A DNA stretch of 64,000 nt. Origin: Propioniciclava soli. GTDB lineage: Bacteria; Actinomycetota; Actinomycetes; Propionibacteriales; Propionibacteriaceae. Both the position numbers and the translations under genes were made by a program. This document shows positions 25,977-35,220 of this stretch, one piece after another. Where the stretch lies: assembly GCF_014858005.1 (NCBI RefSeq), contig NZ_JACYOT010000005.1, positions 1-64,000 on the forward strand. Reading direction: 5' to 3'. Each line of letters starts with the position of its first letter. The first letter of the stretch is position 1. Below the pieces are notes generated by a model, which saw nothing but the letters and a program-made list of their open reading frames with translations, had not been told where the DNA came from and searched no databases.

Positions 25977-26446
25977 CAGATGACCGCCTCCCTCTCCGTG
26001 CGTAGGCCGGTGGCCTGCACGAGCAGGGAGCGCATGAGCAGCGCCAACCCGACGCCCATCGCCACGCCGCACAGGAGCAGGAACATCCACGGCGGTGGGC
26101 CGCCGACGGTGAACGACTGGTAGACGATCGTGGCCAGGCAGACCGTGCCGCCGCCAAGGAAGGCCAGCGTCAGCCCGTCGACCCAGCGCAGCGCCTGCGG
26201 GGTGAAGACCTCGTCGCGCGAGGTCAGGCCCAGCAGGAGAAAGGTGCAGACGATCCCCACCTGGACGCAGCCCAGGCCGAGGATCGCGAAGGTCAGGATG
26301 GGCCAGCGCATGTAGGCCTCTGCGGGCAGGTCGCGAGCCACTTCCCCGGAGAGCAAGGGCAGGACCACGACCTGGATCAAGGCGATGACGCCGAAGGCTC
26401 CGGCGAGGAGAGCCCGGAGGACACCGGTCACAAGAAGGCGTTTCAT
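25976..26446 (-). CDS. DUF2975 membrane protein
   Basis: 156 aa from ATG 26446 with four hydrophobic segments (about 5-28, 48-70, 90-110, 122-145). VFTPQALRWVDGL is the DUF2975 hallmark between helices 2 and 3. GTG 26464 would add six residues; neither start has a clean ribosome binding site. DUF2975/YozG pairs are widespread, often linked to stress or sporulation-like regulation, but their task is unknown. Confidence 0.85.
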   Translation of the reverse strand: MKRLLVTGVLRALLAGAFGVIALIQVVVLPLLSGEVARDLPAEAYMRWPILTFAILGLGCVQVGIVCTFLLLGLTSRDEVFTPQALRWVDGLTLAFLGGGTVCLATIVYQSFTVGGPPPWMFLLLCGVAMGVGLALLMRSLLVQATGLRTEREAVI

Positions 26447-26464
26447 AGATCGATCTTCGGTCAC

Positions 26465-26487
26465 GATCTATTGAAAGTCAATAGATC
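26465..26487. promoter_or_regulatory. Operator palindrome upstream of DUF2975-XRE pair
   Basis: A perfect inverted repeat GATCTATTGA-AAG-TCAATAGATC, 18 bp before ATG 26446. A second shorter palindrome AGATCGATCT lies at 26447-26456. Both are AT-rich against the background and placed where the XRE protein would repress its own operon. Confidence 0.65.
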
Positions 26488-26574
26488 GGGTCGGCCTTGC
26501 TGGCCTGCTCGCTCGGTGGGCCGCGCACCGCTCGCCCGATCGCGCGTCGGGGCGTGCGGCGGCGGACCCGCCTC

Positions 26575-27150
26575 TCAGGCGGGGGATTCGTTGGTGCGGA
26601 TCACCTTCGCCGGGACGCCGGCGACGATCGCGTTCGCCGGCACGTCCTTGGTGACGACGGCGCCGGCTCCGACGATCGCACCGTCGCCGATCGTGACGCC
26701 CGGAACGACGGTGACGGAGGCCCCCAGCCACGCCTTGCGTCCGATGCGGATGGGTGCGGGCAGGGTGTCGGCTCGCCGCGCCGGGTCGACGGGATGGTTC
26801 AACGTGGTCAGGGTGCAGCCGTGCCCGATGAGGGCGTCCTCACCGATGGTGATGCCACCGGTGTCCTGGAACCGGCACCCCATGTTGATGAAGACACCCG
26901 GGCTCAGCGTGAGGTTCTTGCCGAACTCGGTGTAGAAGGGCGGGAACAGACCCACCGAGTCCGGGATCTCCTTGCCCGTCAGTTCGGCGAGCAGGGCGCG
27001 CACCTGATCGGGGGCGACGTACCCGGAGTTGAGCCTGGCCGTGACCGCCAACGCTTCTTGGGCGGCGGCGTGCATGAACGCGTGCTCCTCCGAGCCGCCG
27101 ATCACCGGCGCGCCGCTGTTGATGTGGGCAAGGAAATCGTGGAGGTCCAT
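26575..27150 (-). CDS. Sugar/maltose O-acetyltransferase (LacA/Maa type)
   Basis: 191 aa hexapeptide-repeat acyltransferase. [20 protein letters not shown] and [32 protein letters not shown] (catalytic His) and [16 protein letters not shown] are typical of galactoside/maltose acetyltransferases. ATG 27150 has AGG in reach; GTG 27159 is possible. Last gene of a four-gene leftward run (SDR, phosphatase, SCO1664, acetyltransferase). Acceptor sugar unknown. Confidence 0.92.
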   Translation of the reverse strand: MDLHDFLAHINSGAPVIGGSEEHAFMHAAAQEALAVTARLNSGYVAPDQVRALLAELTGKEIPDSVGLFPPFYTEFGKNLTLSPGVFINMGCRFQDTGGITIGEDALIGHGCTLTTLNHPVDPARRADTLPAPIRIGRKAWLGASVTVVPGVTIGDGAIVGAGAVVTKDVPANAIVAGVPAKVIRTNESPA

Positions 27151-27187
27151 GGCCGGCACGTTACCGGGGAAGCCGCAACGGCGGGCC

Positions 27188-27904
27188 TCAGACGAGGGGC
27201 CAGGGATAGGCGTAGTCGGTGGTGGGGTAGGGCAGCACGGGGTCGCGCAGCAGGCGTCGGACGCGGCGGCGCACGAGCTCGGCCTCGTGGTCGTCCAGCA
27301 ACTCGGCGACCTCGGGCGGCAGCCCGTCGGCCAAGGGGGCGAGATCCACCAGCACGTCGTCGGGGAGCGGATCGCCCGCGAAGTCCCAGATCACGGTGCG
27401 GAGCCGGGCGAACGCGCCGAAGCACAGCCCGTGGTCGATGCCCCAGACGCGACGGTCGGCGTCCAGCAACACGTGGCCGCTCTTGCGGTCGGTGTTGTTG
27501 GTGATGACGTCGAACACGGCCAAGCGGCGCAAGGCGTCGTGGGTGTCGGCGTGGCCGTCCCACAAGGTGAAGTAGTGCTCGCCGTCGTTCTCCACGAACC
27601 ACTGCACCGACCCGACGCCGGCAGGGGCGTCCGAACGCACCACGGTGGGGGGAACGAGGTGCCAGCCGAGGGACTCGCTCAGCAGGAACGCTGCCCGTTC
27701 GCGGGCGTGGAGGCCGGGCGGGAAGTCGTGCAGCGGGCGCTCACCCACCTCGGGCTTGTAGACGCCCCAGGCGTAGTCGTCGTCGCTGCCGAACTCGACG
27801 ACGAAGGTCAGGTTGCTACTCTCCGTGACGCGCCCGATGATGGTCAGCTCTTGGGTGGCCAGCAGGTCCAGCTCGCGGGTGAACGGCGGCTCAGGGCGGG
27901 TCAT
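27188..27904 (-). CDS. SCO1664 family protein (kinase-like fold)
   Basis: 238 aa. Matches the actinobacterial SCO1664 family: [35 protein letters not shown] (a phosphotransferase-like Lys in the YKP motif) and [21 protein letters not shown], which resemble the catalytic D and metal-binding residues of PI3/4-kinase-like folds. It follows the MSMEG_4193-type phosphatase by 4 bp, the usual neighbour, so both probably act in one pathway. No substrate is known. Confidence 0.9.
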   Translation of the reverse strand: MTRPEPPFTRELDLLATQELTIIGRVTESSNLTFVVEFGSDDDYAWGVYKPEVGERPLHDFPPGLHARERAAFLLSESLGWHLVPPTVVRSDAPAGVGSVQWFVENDGEHYFTLWDGHADTHDALRRLAVFDVITNNTDRKSGHVLLDADRRVWGIDHGLCFGAFARLRTVIWDFAGDPLPDDVLVDLAPLADGLPPEVAELLDDHEAELVRRRVRRLLRDPVLPYPTTDYAYPWPLV

Positions 27905-27908
27905 GGGC

Positions 27909-28565
27909 TCAGGCGTCCGCCGCGGGAGGAGCGGCGGGACGGAGCTCGCGGAGCGATCCGGTGGTCGTGTTCGTGTGCAGGACGCCGACGCTGCCGTCCG
28001 CGTGACGCGCGATCACCGACACCGAGGCGGGGTTGACCCAGATGCGCTGGAAGGAATCCAACGGCGTGCCCAGCGCGTGGGCCAGGGCAGCCTTGAGGGG
28101 GTCGGCGTGGCTGAAACAGGCCACCACCTCGCCGGGGTGCGCGGCAGCGATGTCATCCAGCGCGCCGACGATGCGCTCGGACATCTCGGTGAAGCTCTCC
28201 CCGCCGGGGAAGCGGAACTCCGACGGCTTCTGCTGCACGGTTTGCCACTCGGGCAGCTTCGAGAGCTCATCGAGGCGGGCACCGGTCCAGTCGCCGAAGT
28301 CGCACTCCAGCAGGCCGTCATGACCTCTGGCCTCCAGCCCGAAGCGCACCGCGGTGGGCGCGGCGGTCTCGCGGGTGCGCTCCAACGGGGAGGTGTAGAT
28401 CGCCGTCACCGGCAGCTTCTCCAGCCGCTTGGCGACCTTCTCGGCCTGGGCGAGCCCGGCCTCGGCCAAGTGCAGGCCCGGGGCGCGTCCGGGCAGCACC
28501 TGCCCGGTCGTCGGGGTGACGCCGTGCCGGACGAGCAGCAGGAGGGTCGGCAGGTTGGTGCTCAT
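27909..28565 (-). CDS. Histidine phosphatase, MSMEG_4193 family
   Basis: 218 aa. Phosphoglycerate-mutase-like catalytic RHG in LLLVRHGVTPTTG, SPLERTRETA, the proton donor LLECDFGDW and second His in ACFSHADP. This is the MSMEG_4193 group of histidine phosphatases. Followed closely by the SCO1664 gene. Substrate unknown. Confidence 0.92.
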   Translation of the reverse strand: MSTNLPTLLLLVRHGVTPTTGQVLPGRAPGLHLAEAGLAQAEKVAKRLEKLPVTAIYTSPLERTRETAAPTAVRFGLEARGHDGLLECDFGDWTGARLDELSKLPEWQTVQQKPSEFRFPGGESFTEMSERIVGALDDIAAAHPGEVVACFSHADPLKAALAHALGTPLDSFQRIWVNPASVSVIARHADGSVGVLHTNTTTGSLRELRPAAPPAADA

Positions 28566-28585
28566 GGGCTCCGGAGATTACCCCC

Positions 28586-29362
28586 TCACGAGCTCAGCGC
28601 CGCCAGGTCTTCCCGGACGGACGCCGGCTCGTCGGCCAGCGGCAGCGTGTCGGGGTCGAGCGCGCCGTCGGTCGCATCGGCGGCGTCGGGGGTCAGGGCC
28701 GCGAAGAGTGGTGCCAGGTCGTCCTGCTCGGGGCCGCGCTCGGCGACCAGCTCGAGGGTGAGCCGTTCGGCGTCCGCTGTCAGGCCGGCCAGCAGGACGC
28801 GGGCGATCTGGTCGCGGGCGATGACGCCGTCGCTGGAGTCCCCGGCCCTGCGACCGTCACCCTGGAGGAACACGAGGTGCCGCTCATCGGCGTCGTTGTA
28901 GTCGAACCACCCCGGCCGCACGACGGTGTAGGGGTGACCGCTGCGCCGGACGAGCCGCTCCGCGCGCCGCTTCTGGTCGTGCGAACCGAGCTGCCGGTTG
29001 TAGGGCGAGTCGTGCACGGTCACACCGATCGCGGTCATCAGCGCGATGCGGATGTCCCGGCCGCGCGCCGCGTCCAGCACCGAGCGCACGAAGCCATAGT
29101 CGACACGCTCGACCTCGGCCGCGCTCGCGTGGGTGCCGTGGGTGAACACCACGGCGTCCATCCCCTCCACCGCAGCGGCGGCGGTGGCGGGATCACCGGG
29201 GTCGCCCACCAGCAGTTCGACGGCGTCGGGCAGGGTGCGGGCGGCGCGCTCCGCGTCCCGCACCACCGCGCGCACCCGCAGGCCGGCGTCCACCGCCTGC
29301 TGGGCGACGAGGCGTCCGATGCTGCCCGTGCCGCCCACCAGCAGGACTGTCGAGATGGTCAT
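28586..29362 (-). CDS. NAD(P)-binding SDR/NmrA-like protein
   Basis: 258 aa. Rossmann motif LLVGGTGSIGRLVAQQA at the N-terminus, then GDPGDPATAAAAVEGMDAVV; the atypical-SDR/NmrA style pattern (VVRPGWFDYND) replaces a classic YxxxK. ATG 29362 has GAGGAGCACGC upstream. It lies 20 bp ahead of the phosphatase gene and may share its transcript. Likely a sugar-nucleotide or quinone reductase-type enzyme, or a redox sensor; not resolved. Confidence 0.88.
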   Translation of the reverse strand: MTISTVLLVGGTGSIGRLVAQQAVDAGLRVRAVVRDAERAARTLPDAVELLVGDPGDPATAAAAVEGMDAVVFTHGTHASAAEVERVDYGFVRSVLDAARGRDIRIALMTAIGVTVHDSPYNRQLGSHDQKRRAERLVRRSGHPYTVVRPGWFDYNDADERHLVFLQGDGRRAGDSSDGVIARDQIARVLLAGLTADAERLTLELVAERGPEQDDLAPLFAALTPDAADATDGALDPDTLPLADEPASVREDLAALSS

Positions 29363-29499
29363 GCGTGCTCCTCGCGCCGAAGGGTCTGAATCCACCAGTT
29401 CCACCAGCGTCGCGCCCGGGCGCGCGAGGGGGAAGGCCCTGACCAGCGGGGTACCGCTGGAACCCCCCAGCCTCTTGCGCCCCGGGTTAGGTTGGCGGT

Positions 29500-30885
29500 G
29501 TGAGCGAACGCCCCCAGATCAGCACGGCCGGCGCCCTCCGAGCCTCCGGCCTCACCGTGAAGACCCTGCGCGAGGAGCTGCGCGCCAACCTGCTCGCGCG
29601 GCTGGCGTCCGGGGAGAACCCCTGGCCGGGGCTGCACGGCCTCAGCCGCACGGTGTTGCCGCAGCTCGAACGAGCCCTCATCGCGGGGCACGACGTCGTG
29701 CTGCTGGGCGAGCGCGGGCAGGGCAAGACGCGCCTGCTGCGGACGCTCGTCGGGCTGCTCGACGAGTGGACGCCCGCCGTCGAGGGCTCCGAGCTGCGCG
29801 AGCACCCGTTCAACCCGATCACGGACGCCACCCGCGCCCGCATCGAGGCCGAGGGCGACGACCTGCCGATCGTCTGGGTGCACCGCGACGAGCGGTACGC
29901 CGAAAAGCTGGCGACGCCGGACACGTCCGTGGCCGACCTCATCGGCGACGTCGACCCCATGCGCGTGGCCGAGGGCCGCCGCCTGGGTGACCCCGAGACC
30001 ATCCACTTCGGCCTGATCCCGCGCTCGAACCGCGGCATCGTCGCCATCAACGAGCTGCCCGACCTCGCCGAGCGCATCCAGGTCGCCATGCTCAACGTGA
30101 TGGAGGAGCGCGACATCCAGATTCGCGGCTACGTGCTGCGGCTGCCGCTGGACGTGCTCGTCGTCGCGTCCGCCAACCCGGAGGACTACACCAACCGCGG
30201 CCGCATCATCACGCCGCTGAAGGACCGTTTCGGCGCCGAGATCCGCACGCACTACCCGATCGAACTCGCCGACGAGGTCGCCGTGATCGAGCAGGAGGCC
30301 GAACTGGTGGCAACCGTGCCGCCGGTGATCCTCGAGATCCTGGGCCGGTTCACGCGCGCGCTGCGGGAGTCGCCGTCGGTGAACCAGCGCTCCGGTGTGT
30401 CGGCGCGGTTCTCGATCGCGGGCGCCGAGACCGTGGCGGCCGCCGCTCGGCACCGCGCCACCGTGCGCGGTGAGGCGGACGCCGTCGCCCGGCTGGTCGA
30501 CCTCGAGGCGGCCGTCGACGTGCTCGGCGGCAAGATCGAGTTCGAGTCCGGCGAGGAGGGCCGCGAGTGGGATGTGCTCGCCCACCTGGTGCGCACCGCC
30601 ACCGCGGACGCCGTGCGTGCCCACCTGCGCGGGCTCGACCTTGGGCCCCTCGTCGCGGCGCTCGACGGCTCCCGCACCGTGGTGACGGGGGAGCAGGTCA
30701 CCGCCCGCGAACTGCTGGACGCCCTGCCCGAGGTGCCCGGCGGACTGTACGACGCCGTCGCCGAGCGCTTCGACGCGGGCAACGACGGCGAACGCGCCAG
30801 CGCGATCGAGCTGGCGTTGGAGGGGCTGTACCTGGCCCGCCGCATCAGCAAGGAGTCCGACGACGGGGAGACCATCTACGGGTGA
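29500..30885 (+). CDS. MoxR/ChlI-type AAA+ ATPase
   Basis: 461 aa. Walker A LLGERGQGKTRLL (near 67-79), Walker B in GIVAINELPDLAERIQ, sensor-1 VVASANPEDYTNRG, and an arginine-finger region (ITPLKDRFGAEI). It is the ATPase of a MoxR-VWA pair; the VWA protein is the next gene, 87 bp downstream. Such pairs act as metal-chelatase-like or complex-remodelling machines. GTG start after a C-rich leader. Confidence 0.92.
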   Translation: MSERPQISTAGALRASGLTVKTLREELRANLLARLASGENPWPGLHGLSRTVLPQLERALIAGHDVVLLGERGQGKTRLLRTLVGLLDEWTPAVEGSELREHPFNPITDATRARIEAEGDDLPIVWVHRDERYAEKLATPDTSVADLIGDVDPMRVAEGRRLGDPETIHFGLIPRSNRGIVAINELPDLAERIQVAMLNVMEERDIQIRGYVLRLPLDVLVVASANPEDYTNRGRIITPLKDRFGAEIRTHYPIELADEVAVIEQEAELVATVPPVILEILGRFTRALRESPSVNQRSGVSARFSIAGAETVAAAARHRATVRGEADAVARLVDLEAAVDVLGGKIEFESGEEGREWDVLAHLVRTATADAVRAHLRGLDLGPLVAALDGSRTVVTGEQVTARELLDALPEVPGGLYDAVAERFDAGNDGERASAIELALEGLYLARRISKESDDGETIYG

Positions 30886-30972
30886 TCCCCGCCGCTGGTC
30901 AGCGCGTCGCGCACCGCACGCCACCCACGCACAGGCTCACGCAGAGGCCACCCACGCACAGGAGGTGAACCG

Positions 30973-32976
30973 ATGGCAGGTCCCCAGCACCACCGGGCCC
31001 GGTACGGGCGTTACGCCGGCGGTCCCGATCCGCTGGCCCCGCCGGTCGATCTCGCGGAGGCGCTGGACGCCATCGCCGACGACGTCATGGCCGGCTACTC
31101 CCCGGAGCGGGCGCTGCGCGAGTTCCTGCGCCGTGGCGGGGAGCGGCAGCAGGGCTTCGACGACCTGGCGCGCCGCGTCCAGCAGCGCCGACGCGACCTG
31201 CTGAATCGGCACAACCTCGACGGCACGTTCCAGCAGGTGAAGGAGCTGCTCGACGAGGCCGTCCTGGCTGAGCGCAAGCAGCTCGCCCGCGACGCGATGA
31301 TGGACGACGACGACCGGGCCTTCCGCGAGATGCGGCTCGACAACTTGCCTGCGTCCACCGCCGCCGCGGTGAACGAGCTCGCGTCCTACGACTGGCAGTC
31401 CAGCGACGCCCGGGAGTCCTACGAGCAGATCAAGGACCTGCTGGGACGCGAGCTGCTCGACCAGCGGTTCGCCGGGATGAAGCAGGCCCTGCAGAGCGCC
31501 ACGGACGAGGACCGCCAGGCCGTCGCCGAGATGCTCGGTGACCTGAACGAGCTGCTCGACAAGCACCGCCGCGGTGAGGACACGCCCGAGGACTTCGACG
31601 CCTTCATGGCCAAGCACGGCGAGCACTTCCCCGAGAACCCCCGCACCGTGGACGAGCTGATCGACGCCCTCGCCCAGCGGGCGGCCGCGGCGCAGCGCCT
31701 GCTGAACTCGATGACGCCCGAGCAGCGGCGCGAGCTCATGGAGCTCTCGGCGCAGGCGTTCGGTTCGGCGTCCCTCATGGCACAACTGGACGCCCTCGAC
31801 GGCAACCTGCAGGCGCTGCGCCCCGGGTTGGACTGGACCGGTTCGGAGAATTTCCGCGGCAACGAGGGCATGGGGCTCGGCGACGGCACCGGCGTCGTCC
31901 AGGACCTCGCCGAGCTGGATGCCCTGGCCGAGCAGCTCCAGCAGGACTACAGCGGCGCGCGTGCCTCCGACATCGACGTGGACGCCGTGATGCGCCGGCT
32001 GGGCGAGGACGCCGCCGTCTCGGCGCGCACGTTGGCGCAGCTCGAACGGGCGCTGCGGGAGGGCGGGCTGTTGCGCCGCTCGGCCGACGGCTCGCTCCGG
32101 CTGTCACCGCAGGCGATGCGCCGGCTCGGCAAGGCGCTGCTGGCGGACGCCGCGAAGCAGCTGTCGGCGCGCACGGGCGCCCGTGATGCGCGGACGGCGG
32201 GCGCGGCGGGCGAAGCCACCGGTGCGACACGGCCGTGGGAGTTCGGCGACGCCCAGCCCTGGGACGTGACGCGGAGCCTCACCAACGCGATCCTGCGCAC
32301 CGCGTCGGAGGGCGGCGACCCGGGCGCGGGCGTCCGGCTGGACGTGCGCGACGTCGAAGTGGTCGAGACCGAGGCGCGGACGCAGTCGGCGGTCGTGCTG
32401 CTCGTCGACACCTCGTACTCGATGGCTGCCGAGGGTCGCTGGGTGCCGATGAAGCGGACGGCCCTCGCCCTGCACCACCTCGTCTCGACCCGCTTCCGGG
32501 GCGACCAGCTCCAGCTGATCGGCTTCGGACGCCTCGCCCAGAGCCGCAGCATCGATGAATTGACCGCCTTGCCGCCGGTGCGCGAGCAGGGCACCAACCT
32601 GCACCACGCCCTGCTGCTCGCCGAGCGGTTCTTCGCCGCCCACCCGAGCATGGATCCGGTGCTGCTCGTGGTCACCGACGGCGAGCCCACGGCGCATCTG
32701 GAGAGCTACGGCGATGCCTGGTTCAACTGGCCCCCGGAGCCGGAGACGATCCGCCGGACGGTGACGCAGCTCGACCGGGTGACCCGACGGGGGACCCGCA
32801 CGACGTTCTTCCGGCTGGGCGACGACCCGGGGTTGCGGCACTTCCTTGACCAGCTGGCCGACCGGGTCGGCGGCCGGGTCATCGCGCCGGAGCTGGACGA
32901 CCTCGGCGCCGCGGTGGTGGGGGAGTACCTCCGGTTCCGCCGCGCCGGCTACGACGACCTGGAGTGGGAGGCCTGA
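30973..32976 (+). CDS. VWA-domain protein, partner of MoxR-type ATPase
   Basis: 667 aa. Long helical N-terminal half (residues 20-420, rich in Glu/Arg/Gln, possibly coiled coil) and a C-terminal von Willebrand A domain with MIDAS VLLVDTSYSMA, plus TNLHHALLLAE and LVVTDGEPTA. GGAGGTGAACCG before ATG 30973 is a strong site. Works with the AAA+ protein upstream, as in magnesium-chelatase ChlI/ChlD. Client unknown. Confidence 0.92.
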   Translation: MAGPQHHRARYGRYAGGPDPLAPPVDLAEALDAIADDVMAGYSPERALREFLRRGGERQQGFDDLARRVQQRRRDLLNRHNLDGTFQQVKELLDEAVLAERKQLARDAMMDDDDRAFREMRLDNLPASTAAAVNELASYDWQSSDARESYEQIKDLLGRELLDQRFAGMKQALQSATDEDRQAVAEMLGDLNELLDKHRRGEDTPEDFDAFMAKHGEHFPENPRTVDELIDALAQRAAAAQRLLNSMTPEQRRELMELSAQAFGSASLMAQLDALDGNLQALRPGLDWTGSENFRGNEGMGLGDGTGVVQDLAELDALAEQLQQDYSGARASDIDVDAVMRRLGEDAAVSARTLAQLERALREGGLLRRSADGSLRLSPQAMRRLGKALLADAAKQLSARTGARDARTAGAAGEATGATRPWEFGDAQPWDVTRSLTNAILRTASEGGDPGAGVRLDVRDVEVVETEARTQSAVVLLVDTSYSMAAEGRWVPMKRTALALHHLVSTRFRGDQLQLIGFGRLAQSRSIDELTALPPVREQGTNLHHALLLAERFFAAHPSMDPVLLVVTDGEPTAHLESYGDAWFNWPPEPETIRRTVTQLDRVTRRGTRTTFFRLGDDPGLRHFLDQLADRVGGRVIAPELDDLGAAVVGEYLRFRRAGYDDLEWEA

Positions 32977-32984
32977 CGCGAGCG

Positions 32985-33566
32985 TCAGCAGGGTTGCGCA
33001 ATCGCCTCTTCCTCCATGACGAGCAACCGTCCACTGATGTCCTGCACCGTATAACGCCACAGGGTCGTCGCCGGCTCGTCTGGGGCGGCCACGGATCGAC
33101 CCTCCTGATCCACCACCTCGATGGCCGACGTGTCGAGGCAGGCCTCGACATCGTAGGACGCATCCTCTCCGGTCACGTCACGAATCTCTACCGCTGTCGT
33201 TCCAGTCCAGATGAACTCATTGACGTGCAGCTGCTGAAGCGCTCGGAGTTGCCCTCGAGCAGCCTCGCCCGATGCGGCCTCATAGAGCGAGTCGAGCGGG
33301 ATGGTCCGATCAGCGGCGATGCGATCCATGAGTCCCACGTAGCGCTCCACCACGGCGGCCGCCTCTGCTTGGCCGGCGTCGAGGGTGACGGTGGGCGTTG
33401 GGGTCACCACGGGTGTCGGGGTCGGCGTCGCCGTGGTGGGAGCCGGTGTTGCCAGGGAAGGAGCCGACGTGGGCGAAGGTGGCGCGGGATCATTGCCACT
33501 ACAGGCGCTCAGCACCCCCGCGGCGGCAAAAGCCACGGTCGTCACGATCACGCATCGTTTCCGCAC
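32985..33566 (-). CDS. Secreted lipoprotein
   Basis: 193 aa. Signal peptide MRKRCVIVTTVAFAAAGV ending in lipobox LSAC (Cys22), then a Pro/Thr-rich spacer (residues 28-60) and a small soluble domain (VERYVGLMDRIAADRTIPLD, LWRYTVQDISGRLLVM). A role in the wall envelope is likely, with lipid attachment completed by Lnt from the 15954 gene. Not in an operon. Function unknown. Confidence 0.85.
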   Translation of the reverse strand: MRKRCVIVTTVAFAAAGVLSACSGNDPAPPSPTSAPSLATPAPTTATPTPTPVVTPTPTVTLDAGQAEAAAVVERYVGLMDRIAADRTIPLDSLYEAASGEAARGQLRALQQLHVNEFIWTGTTAVEIRDVTGEDASYDVEACLDTSAIEVVDQEGRSVAAPDEPATTLWRYTVQDISGRLLVMEEEAIAQPC

Positions 33567-33810
33567 GAGTCGGCCTCCTTTGCCGCTTGCCCCACGCCCG
33601 CCAGGGCAACGGAGCTGTTCACACGGTCACACGTGGCGCTCGCGGGGTGGGCGGCCCCGGGGTGGGTTGCTGAGAAGCAGGCTAGGCGCCACCACTCCGC
33701 ACGCACCGACGTGTCACCACCTGAGACCCGCAGTGTGGCTTGACGAGGTCGCGACGGGAGGCGCGCGTGTCGCTCGTCTGAGGCGGGGGAGCCTTCCCTA
33801 GCCTGTCGAG

Positions 33811-34734
33811 GTGACCACCACCCGCTACCGCTGGCAGCTGCAACCGCGGTTCTTCGTCATCCTGGGCGTGCTGGTGGCCCTCATCCTCGGCATCTGGGGC
33901 GTCTCGGCCCTCGTCGGGGTGGTGACCGCGCCGCGTCCGGCCGAGTTGCCGCGCGGGGGCCGCACGATCTTCCCTGAGTACCGCCTGTACGGCTATTCCG
34001 GCTACCCGGGCTCGTCGGCCCTCGGACGGCTGGGCACCGGTGACCTCGACGAGCGGATGACCGAGATCGAGCAGACGGGCGCCGACTATGTGGGGGACAG
34101 GGAGCTGCTGCCGGTCATGGAGCTCATCGCCGTCACGGTGCACGGGACGCCCCAGGCCGACGGCCTGTACCGCACGAGGACGTCCGATGAGATCATCCAG
34201 AGCTGGCTGGACGCGGCGCGGCGCCACGAGGCGCTGTTGCTGCTGAACATCCAGCCGGGCCGGGCGTCGATGCTGGACGAGGTGAAGCACCTGGAGAAGT
34301 GGCTGGTCGAGCCGGACGTGGGCCTGGCGCTGGACCCGGAGTGGGCGGTGAGTGGCGACGAGATTCCCGGGCGGGTGTTCGGCCACACCACGGGGGCGGA
34401 GCTGAACGAGATCGCCGACTGGACCGCCGCGTTGGTCGCCGAGCACGACCTGCCGGAGAAGGTGCTGCTGTACCACCAGCTCCACGAGAACATCGTGTCG
34501 GACGAGGCAGCGCTCGTGCCGCACGAGGGTGTGGTGCTGATCAAGTCCATCGACGGCATCGGGACGCCCCGGGCCAAGACCAACACCTACGAGCGCATCG
34601 TCGCGACGACGCCCGAGTACGTCCACTTGGGGTTCAAGCTGTTCTTCGAGGAGGACGCCCGCCACGGCCCGCTGATGACGGCCGAGGAGGTCATGGCGTT
34701 GACCCCGCAGCCGGAGTATGTGCTCTGGGAATGA
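33811..34734 (+). CDS. Membrane-anchored hydrolase-like protein (TIM-barrel candidate)
   Basis: 307 aa. One membrane helix at residues 13-38 (FFVILGVLVALILGIWG), then an extracytoplasmic domain with YRLYGYSGYPGSSALGRLG, PVMELIAVTVHGTPQADGLY, ALLLLNIQPGRASMLDE and VGLALDPEWAV, a strand-loop pattern of a glycoside-hydrolase-like barrel with Asp/Glu in the barrel-end positions. GTG start. Substrate and catalytic pair cannot be fixed from sequence; family not recognised with certainty. Confidence 0.7.
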   Translation: MTTTRYRWQLQPRFFVILGVLVALILGIWGVSALVGVVTAPRPAELPRGGRTIFPEYRLYGYSGYPGSSALGRLGTGDLDERMTEIEQTGADYVGDRELLPVMELIAVTVHGTPQADGLYRTRTSDEIIQSWLDAARRHEALLLLNIQPGRASMLDEVKHLEKWLVEPDVGLALDPEWAVSGDEIPGRVFGHTTGAELNEIADWTAALVAEHDLPEKVLLYHQLHENIVSDEAALVPHEGVVLIKSIDGIGTPRAKTNTYERIVATTPEYVHLGFKLFFEEDARHGPLMTAEEVMALTPQPEYVLWE

Positions 34735-34744
34735 GGCTCGGAGC

Positions 34745-35185
34745 TCAGCCGGCGCCGGGGGCGTGCCAGCGCTCGACGCCGACGCCCGCAGCGGTGAGGA
34801 TCGCCGCGCCCGAGGGCAGGCCGGAGGTCGCGCGCACCTCCTCGGTGTAGGTGGTCTCGAAGACGACCCGGCGGCTGTTGACGATGAGCCGCGCGCAGGT
34901 GGCGCAGGGCTCGTGGGTGACGTAGAGGGTGTGCTGTTCACCGTTCCAGTTGGCCGCGAGCAGGGCGTTCACCTCGGCGTGGATGAACCCGCTGAGCCCC
35001 TGGTCGAGCGACTCGCGCTCGTTGGGCTCGCCGGCGGCCCGGCCGTTGTAGCCGACGCCCACCACGCGGTGGAAGTGTTCGAGCAGGCAGGCGCCGACGC
35101 GCACCTTGGCGTCCGCGCTGCGGGAGGCCCACAGCCGGGCCGTCGCGATACCCAGTTCGTCGAAGCTCGGGCGGTTCGTCGTCAT
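34745..35185 (-). CDS. Cytidine/dCMP deaminase family protein
   Basis: 146 aa. Zinc and catalytic motif HAEVNAL and PCATCAR; the first half (DELGIATARLWASRSADAKV) and the GYNGRAAGEPNERESLDQGL insert resemble dCMP deaminases. It deaminates a cytidine-type nucleotide, supplying dUMP for thymidylate. Convergent with the barrel-protein gene. CMP/dCMP versus another base is not resolved. Confidence 0.9.
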   Translation of the reverse strand: MTTNRPSFDELGIATARLWASRSADAKVRVGACLLEHFHRVVGVGYNGRAAGEPNERESLDQGLSGFIHAEVNALLAANWNGEQHTLYVTHEPCATCARLIVNSRRVVFETTYTEEVRATSGLPSGAAILTAAGVGVERWHAPGAG

Positions 35186-35220
35186 GGCGGCAACCTAGCG
35201 GGAGGTGGGCGCAGGCGGGG

